In this document: positions 55,549 through 64,000 of the stretch, one piece after another
Layout of the letters: the number at the start of each line of letters is the position of its first letter
How positions within the stretch are numbered: position 1 is the stretch's first letter
Translations under genes and position numbers: made by a program
Notes under the pieces: generated by a model
Told to the model about the DNA's origin: nothing
Databases searched by the model: none
The model's input: the letters and a program-made list of their open reading frames with translations, nothing else
From: Chryseobacterium binzhouense
GTDB lineage: Bacteria; Bacteroidota; Bacteroidia; Flavobacteriales; Weeksellaceae
Direction of reading: 5' to 3'
Assembly: GCF_007474545.1 (NCBI RefSeq)
Contig: NZ_VKOG01000001.1
Coordinates: 682,001-746,000, forward strand
Length of the DNA: 64,000 bases

Positions 55549-56508
55549 ATGATTCTCTGTATCACTCATTCTCAGGACTTTTACAATATTGATCTTTTTT
55601 TTGAATATCTTGCATCGAAAAATATTCCTTTTTTTCGGTTAAATTCTGATTGTTTCAACCATCAGATGAAGTTAAGTCTTAATACTAGTTCGTTTACAAT
55701 AACGGATGAATCGGGAAATCAAATCAGTTCTGAGGATATAAAAGCGGTCTGGCACCGCAAAACCTGGAGTATTAAATTCCCCGAAGATCTTGATGATCAT
55801 TACCGGTCTATTTTTTTAAATGAATATCAAAGCTTAAGATTAAATGTTTTCACGACACTCGAACATCTTCCATGGATCAATCCTTTGCAGTCTGAAAGAA
55901 ACATTGAGTCCAACAAGATTTTGCAGCTGAAAATTGCCAAAAAGAATGGCTTAATAATTCCTGAAACACTTTTTTCAAACAATGAAGATGGGGTAAAAGA
56001 TTTTTTCCGTAATTTCTGTAATGGTAAAGCAATTGCAAAACTTCACGGAACGATTTCTGCGTCTATGAATGGTCAGGAAATGATTTCGACTATAGTTTTT
56101 GATGAAAATAGTCTTGAGCATCTGTCTGATATTACTTCTTGCCCAATGATTTTTCAGCCCTATATTCACAAGCAGTATGAGCTGAGAATTGTGTATGTAA
56201 ATGGTGAATTTTTTACCGGAAAGATCAATAACAGCATTCATGCTGACTGGCGGGTTTCCCGGTCAGACTTTTTCTGGGAAAAATATGATTTGCCGGAAGC
56301 TGTAGAAAACAGTTTAAACTTAATGATGAAAGAAATGGGATTGATTTTTGGAGCTATTGATATGATTAAAAGTACTGATGGAAATTACTATTTTCTGGAA
56401 GTAAATCCGCAGGGAGAATGGGGAATGCTTCAGAAAGAATTAAATTTTCCTATTGCAGAGAGAATCGCAGATTATCTTATAAACAGAATATACACCAATG
56501 AACAATAA
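55549..56508 (+). CDS. MvdC/MvdD-family ATP-grasp ligase, first
   Basis: 319 residues. The opening MILCITHSQDFYNID and VWHRKTW are as in MvdC/MvdD peptide ligases. ATP-grasp residues include QPYIHKQYELRI, KINNSIHADWRVSR, GAIDMIKSTDGNYYFLEVNPQGEWGM. It uses ATP to activate precursor Asp/Glu side chains and close omega-ester or omega-amide rings. The NPQGEW ending resembles ester-forming MvdD more than MvdC, but I cannot prove which bond it makes. It overlaps the next ligase by 11 bases. Confidence 0.85.
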   Translation: MILCITHSQDFYNIDLFFEYLASKNIPFFRLNSDCFNHQMKLSLNTSSFTITDESGNQISSEDIKAVWHRKTWSIKFPEDLDDHYRSIFLNEYQSLRLNVFTTLEHLPWINPLQSERNIESNKILQLKIAKKNGLIIPETLFSNNEDGVKDFFRNFCNGKAIAKLHGTISASMNGQEMISTIVFDENSLEHLSDITSCPMIFQPYIHKQYELRIVYVNGEFFTGKINNSIHADWRVSRSDFFWEKYDLPEAVENSLNLMMKEMGLIFGAIDMIKSTDGNYYFLEVNPQGEWGMLQKELNFPIAERIADYLINRIYTNEQ

Positions 56509-57505
56509 AATATTAATTATTACACATACACAAGACAGTTTTTCCTTAGAAAAAGTTACAGAATTTATCGCTCAGAATAACTTCGAGGTTATCCGTTTCG
56601 ATGTAGATCTATATCCTTTAAAAAATCAACTTTCTACTGTTTTTGAGAATGGAAAATGGATTTCATATTTAAAAACACAAGACACCAAAATTAAATTAGA
56701 TGATCTTTCTGCAGTTTGGTACAGAAGAGCTTACAATATAGGGACTGGCTTAAAAGAAGAGCTGGAAGCTAAATTTTTTGGTCCTGCTATGGGCGAAATC
56801 AGACATACACTTTTTGGTTTTATAGAATCTCTGGATTGCTATTCATTAGGAAAGCCAAGTGTGTACCGCAGAATCGACAGCAAAGAAGAACAGCTTAAAA
56901 TAGCACATAAATTAGAATTTAAAATTCCTGAAACCTGCATTACAAATGATCCGGAAGAAGCTAAAAGATTCATTATGCAGCATCAGAATGTTGTTGGGAA
57001 AATGCAAACAGGTTTTGCAATCTACGAAGATGGCGTTGAAAATGTAGTTTTCACCAATGTTATTGATGAAGAAAGCCAGGAAAGATTAGATTCACTGGTG
57101 TATTGTCCGATGCAGTTTCAGAAGAAGATTGAAAAGAAAAAAGAGCTGCGGATTACGATAGTCGGGCAGGATGTCTATGCGTTTGAAATTGATTCGCAGC
57201 AATCTGAGGATGCAAAAATAGACTGGAGAAAAGATGGCATCAATTTAATTGACAAATGGAAAAAAACGAATATTCCGGCAGATATTGAGCAGAAACTTCT
57301 GAATTTACTTGATGTTTATCATGTAGATTATGGTGCCGTTGATATGATTGTTTCGCCCGAAGATGAATATTATTTTATCGAAATCAACGCCGCAGGAGAA
57401 TTTTTCTGGTTAGATAATCTTTTGGATGATCATGCAATTTCAAAAAGCATTGCCGATGTTCTCTGCGGAAAAGTGCCCAGAAGAAACAATATGGTTTTAA
57501 AATAA
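56498..57505 (+). CDS. MvdC/MvdD-family ATP-grasp ligase, second
   Basis: 335 residues of the same family: KILIITHTQDSF, VWYRRAYNIG, CPMQFQKKIEKKKELRITIVG, DWRKDGINLID and the metal/ATP site GAVDMIVSPEDEYYFIEINAAGEFFWLD. The different end (NAAGEFFW rather than NPQGEW) suggests a distinct ring chemistry, perhaps the lactam step, but that is inference. It starts within the last codons of the first ligase, so both are made together. Confidence 0.85.
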   Translation: MNNKILIITHTQDSFSLEKVTEFIAQNNFEVIRFDVDLYPLKNQLSTVFENGKWISYLKTQDTKIKLDDLSAVWYRRAYNIGTGLKEELEAKFFGPAMGEIRHTLFGFIESLDCYSLGKPSVYRRIDSKEEQLKIAHKLEFKIPETCITNDPEEAKRFIMQHQNVVGKMQTGFAIYEDGVENVVFTNVIDEESQERLDSLVYCPMQFQKKIEKKKELRITIVGQDVYAFEIDSQQSEDAKIDWRKDGINLIDKWKKTNIPADIEQKLLNLLDVYHVDYGAVDMIVSPEDEYYFIEINAAGEFFWLDNLLDDHAISKSIADVLCGKVPRRNNMVLK

Positions 57506-57512
57506 ATTTTTC

Positions 57513-59669
57513 GTGGCAAAAATTACCTTTTACAGGCAGCTCGATTCGATGGATTGCGGACCGACATGTCTTAGGATAATTACAAAATATTTTGGAAAGA
57601 ATTTTTCAGCGGAATATCTTCGCCTGATTACGCTTCAGTCCAGAACAGGGGTGAGCTTTCATGATCTCATTTCCGCTTCTCATGAACTGGGTTTTGAAAC
57701 TCTTGCGGTTGAAACTGATTTTGAAAAGCTGATGTCTAAAGCTCCTAAACCCTGCATTTTACACTGGAAGAATGAGCATTTTGTGGTTTTGCCTCCACAG
57801 GAAAAAACGGATAAAATTCTGATTGCTGATCCTGAATATGGAAAAATATTGCTCTCTGAAGATGAGTTTAAAAGCAGTTGGCTTCAGAACACTGAAACAG
57901 GGAAAGCTCTTTTGCTGCAGCCTGCTCAGAAATTTTATGATAAAAAAGAAGAGAAAATTCAGGAAGGCTTTGGTTTTCTCATCTCATACCTCAAGCCTCA
58001 CAGACAATCTTTGGCTGTGTTGGTTTTTACTTTGCTTTTGACCAGCATAATCACGCTTGCTTTTCCTTTTCTTACACAGAATCTCGTAGATAAAGGAATC
58101 AATTCTAAGGATAAAAATCTGGTTCTGATGATCATTGCTGCGCAGATTTTTCTTTTTTCCGGAAACAGTTTTATGGAATTGATAAGGAGCTGGATTATGC
58201 TGAAAGTCAATACCCGGGTAAATATCAAACTGATCAGCGATTTTATAGAGAAACTCATAAAGCTTCCCGTTTCTTATTTTGAATCTAAAAAGCTGGGTGA
58301 TATTCAGCAGAGGATTTTAGATCATCAGAGAATCAATTCTTTTCTTTCAACCAATACGCTTTCAATTCTTTTTTCATTTTTAAACCTTATTGTATTTTCA
58401 GTGGTTTTGGGAGTTTATAATCTCGTCATTTTACTGATATTCTTTGTCTTGAGTGCACTTTCGGTCATCTGGATTTCTGTTTTTTTAAACCGGAGAAAAA
58501 TTTTAGATCAGAAAGAATTTGTTCTTAACAGTAAAAATCAGAATATTCTGAACGAAATGGTTTTGGGAATGTCTGAAATCAAAATCAATCAATCAGAAAA
58601 TTTCCAGAGAACTAAATGGGAAAATCTGCAGCATGATGTATTTGAAAGAAATAAAAAAGCGCTGAAGCTTTCGCAATATCAGATGATTGGGGCGGGTTTC
58701 ATCTCTCAGCTTAAAAATATTCTTATTACAGGATTTGCAGCCTTTTCGGTTATTGATGGTGATCTTACTTTGGGGATGATGCTTGCCATCAGTTTTATTG
58801 TCGGTCAGATGAATTCGCCTTTCGATCAGCTTCTGTATTTTATAGAGATTTCTCAGGATGCAAAATTAAGCCTGGAAAGAATTGCTGAGGTTCATACCAA
58901 ACCGATAGAAAATACAGCCCAGCATTTTAAAGAAATAAAGAACAATAATGATATTGTACTCAATAATGTAAGCTTTGGTTTTGGAGATTTTGATATTCTG
59001 AAAAACTTGAATGCCGTCATTCCGCATGGTAAAGTAACGGCAATTGTAGGAGAAAGCGGAAGCGGGAAAACTACACTTTTCAAGCTTCTTCTTCGTTTTT
59101 ACGAGCCAGATTCAGGACAAATTGATTTTGGCGGAACTTCATTATCGGACATTTCACTTAATGAATGGCGTAAGATCACGGGAACTGTTCTGCAAGAAGG
59201 TTTTGTTTTTTCTGAAAGTATTCGGAGAAATATAACTTTGAAGCAGGATAATATTGATGAAAATCTGCTGGATTATGCTGTAAAAGTTGCAAATTTGCAA
59301 AAACTGATTCAGCAGCTTCCGCAAGGTATGGATACCATTGTCGGAAACGACGGAATAGGTCTGAGTACAGGGCAAAAACAGCGTATTTTGATTGCAAGAG
59401 CCATCTACAAAAATCCGTCTGTTTTTCTTTTGGATGAAGCAACGAGTGCTTTGGATGCGCAGAATGAAAAGGAAATCATGAGCAATCTTTTTGATTTTTT
59501 TAAAGGAAAAACGGTGATTATCATTGCACATCGCCTTAGTACGGTAAAAAATGCAGACCAGATTCTTGTTCTGAATGACGGAACTTTTATTGAAAAAGGA
59601 ACTCATGCCGAACTGTTGGAAAAGAAAAATTTTTATTTTAATTTAGTAAGTAATCAAGTAGGAATATAA
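57513..59669 (+). CDS. Peptidase-containing ABC exporter (C39 type) of the graspetide cluster
   Basis: 718 residues from a GTG start. The N-terminal C39 peptidase shows DSMDCGPTC (catalytic Cys15), NEHFVVL (His89) and ADPEYG, and should cut the leader after its GG pair. Six membrane segments follow (about 165-460), then the ATPase with Walker A GESGSGKTT (about 513), signature LSTGQKQR (about 615), Walker B VFLLDEATSALD and H-loop IIAHRLSTV. It trims and exports the modified peptide. It lies 7 bases after the second ligase. Confidence 0.93.
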   Translation: MAKITFYRQLDSMDCGPTCLRIITKYFGKNFSAEYLRLITLQSRTGVSFHDLISASHELGFETLAVETDFEKLMSKAPKPCILHWKNEHFVVLPPQEKTDKILIADPEYGKILLSEDEFKSSWLQNTETGKALLLQPAQKFYDKKEEKIQEGFGFLISYLKPHRQSLAVLVFTLLLTSIITLAFPFLTQNLVDKGINSKDKNLVLMIIAAQIFLFSGNSFMELIRSWIMLKVNTRVNIKLISDFIEKLIKLPVSYFESKKLGDIQQRILDHQRINSFLSTNTLSILFSFLNLIVFSVVLGVYNLVILLIFFVLSALSVIWISVFLNRRKILDQKEFVLNSKNQNILNEMVLGMSEIKINQSENFQRTKWENLQHDVFERNKKALKLSQYQMIGAGFISQLKNILITGFAAFSVIDGDLTLGMMLAISFIVGQMNSPFDQLLYFIEISQDAKLSLERIAEVHTKPIENTAQHFKEIKNNNDIVLNNVSFGFGDFDILKNLNAVIPHGKVTAIVGESGSGKTTLFKLLLRFYEPDSGQIDFGGTSLSDISLNEWRKITGTVLQEGFVFSESIRRNITLKQDNIDENLLDYAVKVANLQKLIQQLPQGMDTIVGNDGIGLSTGQKQRILIARAIYKNPSVFLLDEATSALDAQNEKEIMSNLFDFFKGKTVIIIAHRLSTVKNADQILVLNDGTFIEKGTHAELLEKKNFYFNLVSNQVGI

Positions 59670-59672
59670 TTA

Positions 59673-60689
59673 ATGGTTTTCGTAACAGGTGCTACAGGGA
59701 TTTTAGGCAGGGTAATCGTTCTGGAACTTTTGAAAAAAGGGAAAAAGGTACGGGCAGCCAAAAGACCTACCAGTAATTTAATTGAGGTAAAAAATTCTTA
59801 CCGTTATTATACTGAAAATTCTGATGATTTTTTCAGCAAAATTGAATGGGTAGATATTGATTTTGAAGATATTCTTTCTGTTGAAGCTGCATTAAACGAT
59901 GTTACGGAAGTTTATCATTGTGCCGCCAAAGTAGGGTATAACCCAAAAGACAGTAAAGAAATTTATCGTACCAACACAAAAAGCACTGGAAATCTTTTAT
60001 ATGCATGTGAAAATTCCACTGTTAAAAAATTTCTTCATGTAAGTTCTATTGCAGTCTTAGATTTATTCAACGAAAACGGAGAGCTTGACGAGAGCTCAGA
60101 TTTTAATCCTAAAGAAGATCATTCTGCATATGCGATTTCAAAACATATTTCAGAAATGGAAGTCTGGCGCGCTTCTGCGGAAGGATTGAATACGATCATC
60201 ATCAACCCCGGAATGATTATAGGAACCGGAAACTGGGGAAAAAGCAGCGGAGATGTTTTTCCTACTTTTGAAAACAACAGCTTTACATTTTCCGGAGGCA
60301 CAAGCTATGTAGATGTGAGAGATGTTGCAGAAATTGCTGTACACCTTATGGAGAAAGAAAAGTTCGGTGAGCGTTTTGTGATTGTATCAGAGACTAAAAA
60401 ATATGCTGAAATAGGAGAGCAGATAAGAAAAAAATTAGGTCTGAAAGAAGCTAAAATTCTTTCAAAGAATATTCTTCAGATCGGCAGAGTTGCCAATGTA
60501 TTGTTCAGCTGGCTTATTCCTCAGCTGAGAATGGCAACAAAAACTAATATAGAAGCTGTTTCAAACCTGAATTTTATTTCAAATAAAAAAATAAAAGAAA
60601 GACTGGGGTATCAGTTTATTCCTGTTTCAGAAAGCATAGACTTTCATCTTAATAACTATATTAACGACAAAAAGCTGAATAAAAAGTAA
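59673..60689 (+). CDS. NAD-dependent epimerase/dehydratase-family protein
   Basis: 338 residues of the extended SDR family: nucleotide-binding GATGILGRVIV at residue 5, VYHCAAKVGYNPKD, a Ser in HVSSIAVLD and the active YAISKHISE (YxxxK). It lies 3 bases after the exporter stop and overlaps the acyl-CoA ligase by one base. Sugar-nucleotide, steroid-like or lipid-linked substrates are all possible. Whether it belongs to the peptide pathway or to a separate lipid operon is open. Confidence 0.8.
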   Translation: MVFVTGATGILGRVIVLELLKKGKKVRAAKRPTSNLIEVKNSYRYYTENSDDFFSKIEWVDIDFEDILSVEAALNDVTEVYHCAAKVGYNPKDSKEIYRTNTKSTGNLLYACENSTVKKFLHVSSIAVLDLFNENGELDESSDFNPKEDHSAYAISKHISEMEVWRASAEGLNTIIINPGMIIGTGNWGKSSGDVFPTFENNSFTFSGGTSYVDVRDVAEIAVHLMEKEKFGERFVIVSETKKYAEIGEQIRKKLGLKEAKILSKNILQIGRVANVLFSWLIPQLRMATKTNIEAVSNLNFISNKKIKERLGYQFIPVSESIDFHLNNYINDKKLNKK

Positions 60690-62458
60690 TGAATCTTGCA
60701 GAGGCTATCATCAGAAAAAATGTAGAAAAACATCCTTTAAAATCAGCAGTCGGCTTTAAGAAAAAAGATTCGGGATGGAAGGAACTGAGCTGGAATAAAT
60801 TCAGTGAAATTGTTTACAAAACCGCCAATGCACTGAAAAATTCAGGAATTGGAGAAAATGATAAAGTTGCTATTTATGCAGACAATTCAGCAGAATGGAT
60901 GATTTTTGATCTTGCTGTATTATCTGTAGGAGCCATTACTGTTCCTATATATTCAACCAATAATGGTGAACAGACAGAATTTATCCTTAATGATTCGGGT
61001 TCGAAAATGATTTTGGTGGGAAATCAGTCTCAGTATGATGCTTGTCTGGAAATTTTACAGAAACAAAATACTCAGTTCGCAACCATTATTGTTTCTAAAA
61101 AAGCAGTCTGGATTAAAAAAGAGTTCAGCAGTTTTTATCTAGAAGACTTTATTGCTAAATCATCTCCAAAATTTGACTTTATCAATAAAGATGATGAGGA
61201 CACTGCAACATTGATCTATACATCAGGTACAACGGGAACACCAAAAGGGGTGATGCTCTCGCATGGTAACTTTATCAAAGCTTTTGATGCACATTTTGAT
61301 TATTTTAAATTCAGGAATTTTGAAGAAGAATTGTCGCTGGCATTTTTACCTTTAACCCACGTCTTTGAAAGAAGCTGGAGCTTACTTTGCCTTTACGGCG
61401 GTGCAAGAGTTTATTTTCTGGAAGATCCGAAAGATATTGCCAAAACTCTGGAAGAAGTAAAACCGACGATGATGTGCGCTGTTCCAAGATTTTTTCAGAA
61501 AATTTATGCAGGCGTTTTAGAAAAAGCAGAGGAAGGCCCTTCTTTGAAAAAGAAAATTTTCAGTTGGGCACTGGAAACAGGATGGCAAACTGCTGAATTA
61601 AGAAGAAATGAAAAAGCTATCCCTTTTGGATTAAAGATAAAAGAAACTTTTGCCGATCTTCTAGTCTTTAGTAAAGTAAAGGAAAAGATGGGCGGCAGAC
61701 TTTGGTTTCTTCCATGCGGAGGAGCATCTTTGTCACCTGAAGTAACCCGTTTTTTTGAATCTATCGGCATTCATGTAACGGTTGGTTACGGCTTAACAGA
61801 GACAACCGCAACATTAACGGCTATGCCTTTTACTCGTTTTGAACACGGCAGTTGTGGAAAGCCTTTGCCCGGAGTTGAAATAAGAATTGGAGAGCAAAAC
61901 GAAATTCAGGCAAAAGGTAACGGTATTATGAAAGGTTACTACAATAAAGCTGAAGAAACCGAGAAAGTTTTTACTGAGGACGGCTGGTTTAAAACCGGTG
62001 ATGCAGGAAGATTTGATGACCATGGAAATCTTTTCATTACAGATCGCATCAAAGATCTTATGAAAACTTCCAACGGAAAATACATTGCTCCGCAGCAGAT
62101 AGAAAATCTTCTTACCAACAATAATTTTATTCAGCAGATTACTTTAATTGCTGAAGGACGCCAGTTTGTTTCTGCTCTGATTGTTCCGAATTTTGAGTTT
62201 TTAACAGAGTTTTTAAAGAAAAACGCCATAAGTTTTACCAATTGGGAAGAAATTGTCAACAAAAAAGAAATTATAGATTTTTATAAAGAGAAAATAAATG
62301 AACTTCAATCTCATCTTTCAGATTTTGAAAAGGTGAAAAAGTTTACTTTAATGCCGGCTGAATTTGAAATTGGCAGCGGAGAGATTACTCCTACTTTAAA
62401 AGTAAAAAGAAATGTTGTCTTGAAAAAGTATGCTGATGTGATTGAAAAAATGTATTAA
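60689..62458 (+). CDS. Long-chain fatty-acid--CoA ligase (AMP-forming)
   Basis: 589 residues of the ANL adenylating family: TATLIYTSGTTGTPKGVMLSHGN (AMP-binding signature), the A5 motif VGYGLTETTATLTAM, FKTGDAGRFDDHGNLFITDRIKDLMKTSNGKYIAP and a C-terminal lysine region (GEITPTLKVKRNVV). Matches bacterial FadD15-type long-chain synthetases. It overlaps the epimerase by one base and probably shares its message. An acyl-activating gene here raises the possibility of a lipidated product, but general fatty-acid use is the simpler reading. Confidence 0.88.
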   Translation: MNLAEAIIRKNVEKHPLKSAVGFKKKDSGWKELSWNKFSEIVYKTANALKNSGIGENDKVAIYADNSAEWMIFDLAVLSVGAITVPIYSTNNGEQTEFILNDSGSKMILVGNQSQYDACLEILQKQNTQFATIIVSKKAVWIKKEFSSFYLEDFIAKSSPKFDFINKDDEDTATLIYTSGTTGTPKGVMLSHGNFIKAFDAHFDYFKFRNFEEELSLAFLPLTHVFERSWSLLCLYGGARVYFLEDPKDIAKTLEEVKPTMMCAVPRFFQKIYAGVLEKAEEGPSLKKKIFSWALETGWQTAELRRNEKAIPFGLKIKETFADLLVFSKVKEKMGGRLWFLPCGGASLSPEVTRFFESIGIHVTVGYGLTETTATLTAMPFTRFEHGSCGKPLPGVEIRIGEQNEIQAKGNGIMKGYYNKAEETEKVFTEDGWFKTGDAGRFDDHGNLFITDRIKDLMKTSNGKYIAPQQIENLLTNNNFIQQITLIAEGRQFVSALIVPNFEFLTEFLKKNAISFTNWEEIVNKKEIIDFYKEKINELQSHLSDFEKVKKFTLMPAEFEIGSGEITPTLKVKRNVVLKKYADVIEKMY

Positions 62459-62564
62459 TGTAATTATAAGAAAGCTCCAAAAGGACAAAATTACCAATAA
62501 CAGGTTAAATCTGATTTAGAAAAATAAGCAAAACGATGAAGCCCTGAAAAGGCGAATAAAAATT

Positions 62565-63626
62565 ATGACAACAAACGAATTTTTAGGAAAAGAAAATTTC
62601 ACAGTAAAAAATATATCAGTTTTGGAGAGCTGTCCGTCTAATATTGCTTTAATTAAATATTGGGGCAAATATAAAGACCAGATTCCGGCAAATCCGAGTA
62701 TCAGTTTTACTTTGAACCATTGTAAAACCAATACTGAAATAGAGTTTTTTGCTAATGAACCATTCTCTGTTCAGACTTTTTTAGCAGGGAATGAAGAAAT
62801 TAAATTTGCTGAAAAAATAGAAAAATATTTTAAGAATATAGAGCAGTATTTGCCTTGGATTCTAAAGGGAAAATATATCATCAAAACAGAAAATACATTT
62901 CCTCACAGTTCGGGAATTGCAAGTTCAGCTTCCGGTTTTGGAGCTATTGCAAAATGTCTGATGAAATTGGATGAGTGTTTTTCTTCTGACATTCAGGATC
63001 CATCATTTATAACAAGAAAAGCTTCATTTTTGGCAAGATTAGGAAGCGGAAGTGCATGCAGAAGTTTGTATGACGGATTGGTTGTTTGGGGAGCAACTGA
63101 TGAGGTGGAAGGTAGTTCAGATCTGTTTGCAGTTAAATATTCTGATGCTGAAATTCATCCTGTTTTCAAAGATTTTAATGATTGGGTTTTATTAATTCAT
63201 GAAGGTGTAAAAAGTGTTTCTTCCACTGTGGGTCATGGTTTGATGAATACTAATCCTTATGCTGAAAGGAGATTTCAGGAAGCCCGGGAGAATTTTGTTC
63301 CGATGAAAAAAATATTGAAATCAGGAAATATGGAGGATTTCATTAAACTTGTGGAGCATGAAGCATTGACCCTTCATGCGATGATGATGATGAGCGATCC
63401 GGCTTTTATTTTAATGAAAACCGGAACTTTAGAAGTTATCAATAAAATTTGGGATTTTAGAAAAGAAACAAGTTTGCCATTATTTTTTACTTTGGATGCA
63501 GGAGCGAATGTTCATTTATTGTTCCCGAATGATGGTTTCGAAGAGCAAATTAAAACATTTATTGAGTCTGAATTGCTGCAGCATACTCAAAACTATGGAG
63601 TTGTGAAAGATGTGATGAAATGGTAA
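62565..63626 (+). CDS. mvaD: Diphosphomevalonate decarboxylase
   Basis: Makes isopentenyl diphosphate, the last step of the mevalonate pathway used by many Flavobacteriia. 353 residues of the GHMP family: SCPSNIALIKYWGKYKDQIPANPSISFTL, PHSSGIASSASGFGAIAKC (phosphate loop), GSGSACRSLYDGLVVWG and FTLDAGANVHLL. No other mevalonate gene is in the window. Confidence 0.93.
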   Translation: MTTNEFLGKENFTVKNISVLESCPSNIALIKYWGKYKDQIPANPSISFTLNHCKTNTEIEFFANEPFSVQTFLAGNEEIKFAEKIEKYFKNIEQYLPWILKGKYIIKTENTFPHSSGIASSASGFGAIAKCLMKLDECFSSDIQDPSFITRKASFLARLGSGSACRSLYDGLVVWGATDEVEGSSDLFAVKYSDAEIHPVFKDFNDWVLLIHEGVKSVSSTVGHGLMNTNPYAERRFQEARENFVPMKKILKSGNMEDFIKLVEHEALTLHAMMMMSDPAFILMKTGTLEVINKIWDFRKETSLPLFFTLDAGANVHLLFPNDGFEEQIKTFIESELLQHTQNYGVVKDVMKW

Positions 63627-63652
63627 TAAACTTCCATATTAAGAAGCGGCGA

Positions 63653-64000
63653 ATGTCTAGAATCAAAAACCATTTTTTTAAGGAGCAAATTCCGGATAAA
63701 GTTGTGATTGAAAAAAGTAAAATTTCGTACGCACAATATTTCATTATTCCATCAATTTTTACTTTTGTAGGTTTACAATATTTTAAACAAAGTGATTATA
63801 ATCCTACTTTTTTGTTTTTGATTCTGCTTGGTGGTTTATTTAGTTTTGGACTGAATATTTTTCTAACAAGAAAATTCAGAAAAAATCCCGAAATTGTTTT
63901 AAACAAAAAGGGAATAACTTTCTCAGACAGTCGAACAATTTTTTGGAATGAGATTGAATTCTATCATCTACAGCATAAAAATTCAATTTTGAGAATTTTT
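63653..64000 (+). CDS. Small membrane protein, 3' partial
   Basis: Begins at ATG 63653 (MSRIKNHFFKEQIPDKVVIE) and runs open to the window end, 116 codons without a stop. Two hydrophobic segments (YFIIPSIFTFVGLQYF; TFLFLILLGGLFSFGLNIFL) are followed by a charged region with a beta-strand pattern (IVLNKKGITFSDSRTIFWNEIEFYHL) like the PH-type domain of small YdbT-like membrane proteins. I do not assign a function. It starts 26 bases after mvaD. Confidence 0.6.
   Translation, partial: MSRIKNHFFKEQIPDKVVIEKSKISYAQYFIIPSIFTFVGLQYFKQSDYNPTFLFLILLGGLFSFGLNIFLTRKFRKNPEIVLNKKGITFSDSRTIFWNEIEFYHLQHKNSILRIF

Noticed and set aside
59154-59606. 150-residue minus-strand frame inside the ABC exporter
   Set aside because: Antisense of the ATPase domain whose motifs are intact on the plus strand.

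Overview
The window looks like chromosomal DNA of a Chryseobacterium-type member of the Weeksellaceae (Flavobacteriia, Bacteroidota). The signs are the low GC content, start sites without clear Shine-Dalgarno sequences, upstream elements that fit the Bacteroidota -7 consensus TAnnTTTG, a type IX secretion C-terminal signal, a SusC/TonB-type receptor, SxxC lipoproteins, a mevalonate-pathway gene and a microviridin-like peptide cluster. The genus is inferred from gene content and is not proven here. No rRNA genes, insertion sequences, prophage or CRISPR array were seen.

Layout. 1-9.4 kb: the 3' end of a secreted metalloprotease, then prfC, a CPBP protease, an MFS exporter, glnS, and a menC-fbp pair. 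9.7-15.5 kb: aspartate kinase, an OlsF-like ornithine-lipid acyltransferase, two tandem identical tRNA-Phe genes, an MpaB-family oxygenase and recA. 15.6-21.5 kb: a TonB-dependent receptor and beta-helix lipoprotein, divergent from a PhoB/PhoR-like two-component system whose regulator has KL in place of the conserved KP. 21.6-24.1 kb: a pRiA4b ORF-3-like protein with an acidic tail, a GH13 lipoprotein and a GreA-like protein.

24.2-34.5 kb is an RNA-repair and accessory region: rtcB, a broken RlaP-like nucleotidyltransferase, and wedged between them an AT-rich 551-residue protein with a PD-(D/E)xK-like motif. Next come an SF1 helicase-nuclease overlapping a HopJ-like gene, and a WYL regulator. 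Dispersed-looking intergenic repeats lie in the same stretch. 34.5-38.1 kb: a C1q-like surface protein, an AraC regulator with TTACAAA operator-like repeats, a 42-residue protein with its own terminator, and an outer-membrane barrel.

38.2-55.2 kb is mainly core metabolism: glucokinase, two YceI paralogues, L-serine dehydratase, a beta-lactamase-family hydrolase, a DUF2089/Yip1 pair, tyrA, a nitronate monooxygenase-like protein, an HD protein, a rhodanese, queG, an MscS channel, pdxJ and hydrolases.

55.27-59.67 kb is the most striking system: a microviridin/graspetide cluster. It has a 65-residue precursor (PFFASFLE leader helix, GG site, TMKYPSDGDE core), two ATP-grasp macrocyclases and a C39-peptidase ABC exporter. 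A nucleotide-sugar-type epimerase and a long-chain acyl-CoA ligase follow almost without a gap. The window ends with mvaD and the start of a small membrane protein.
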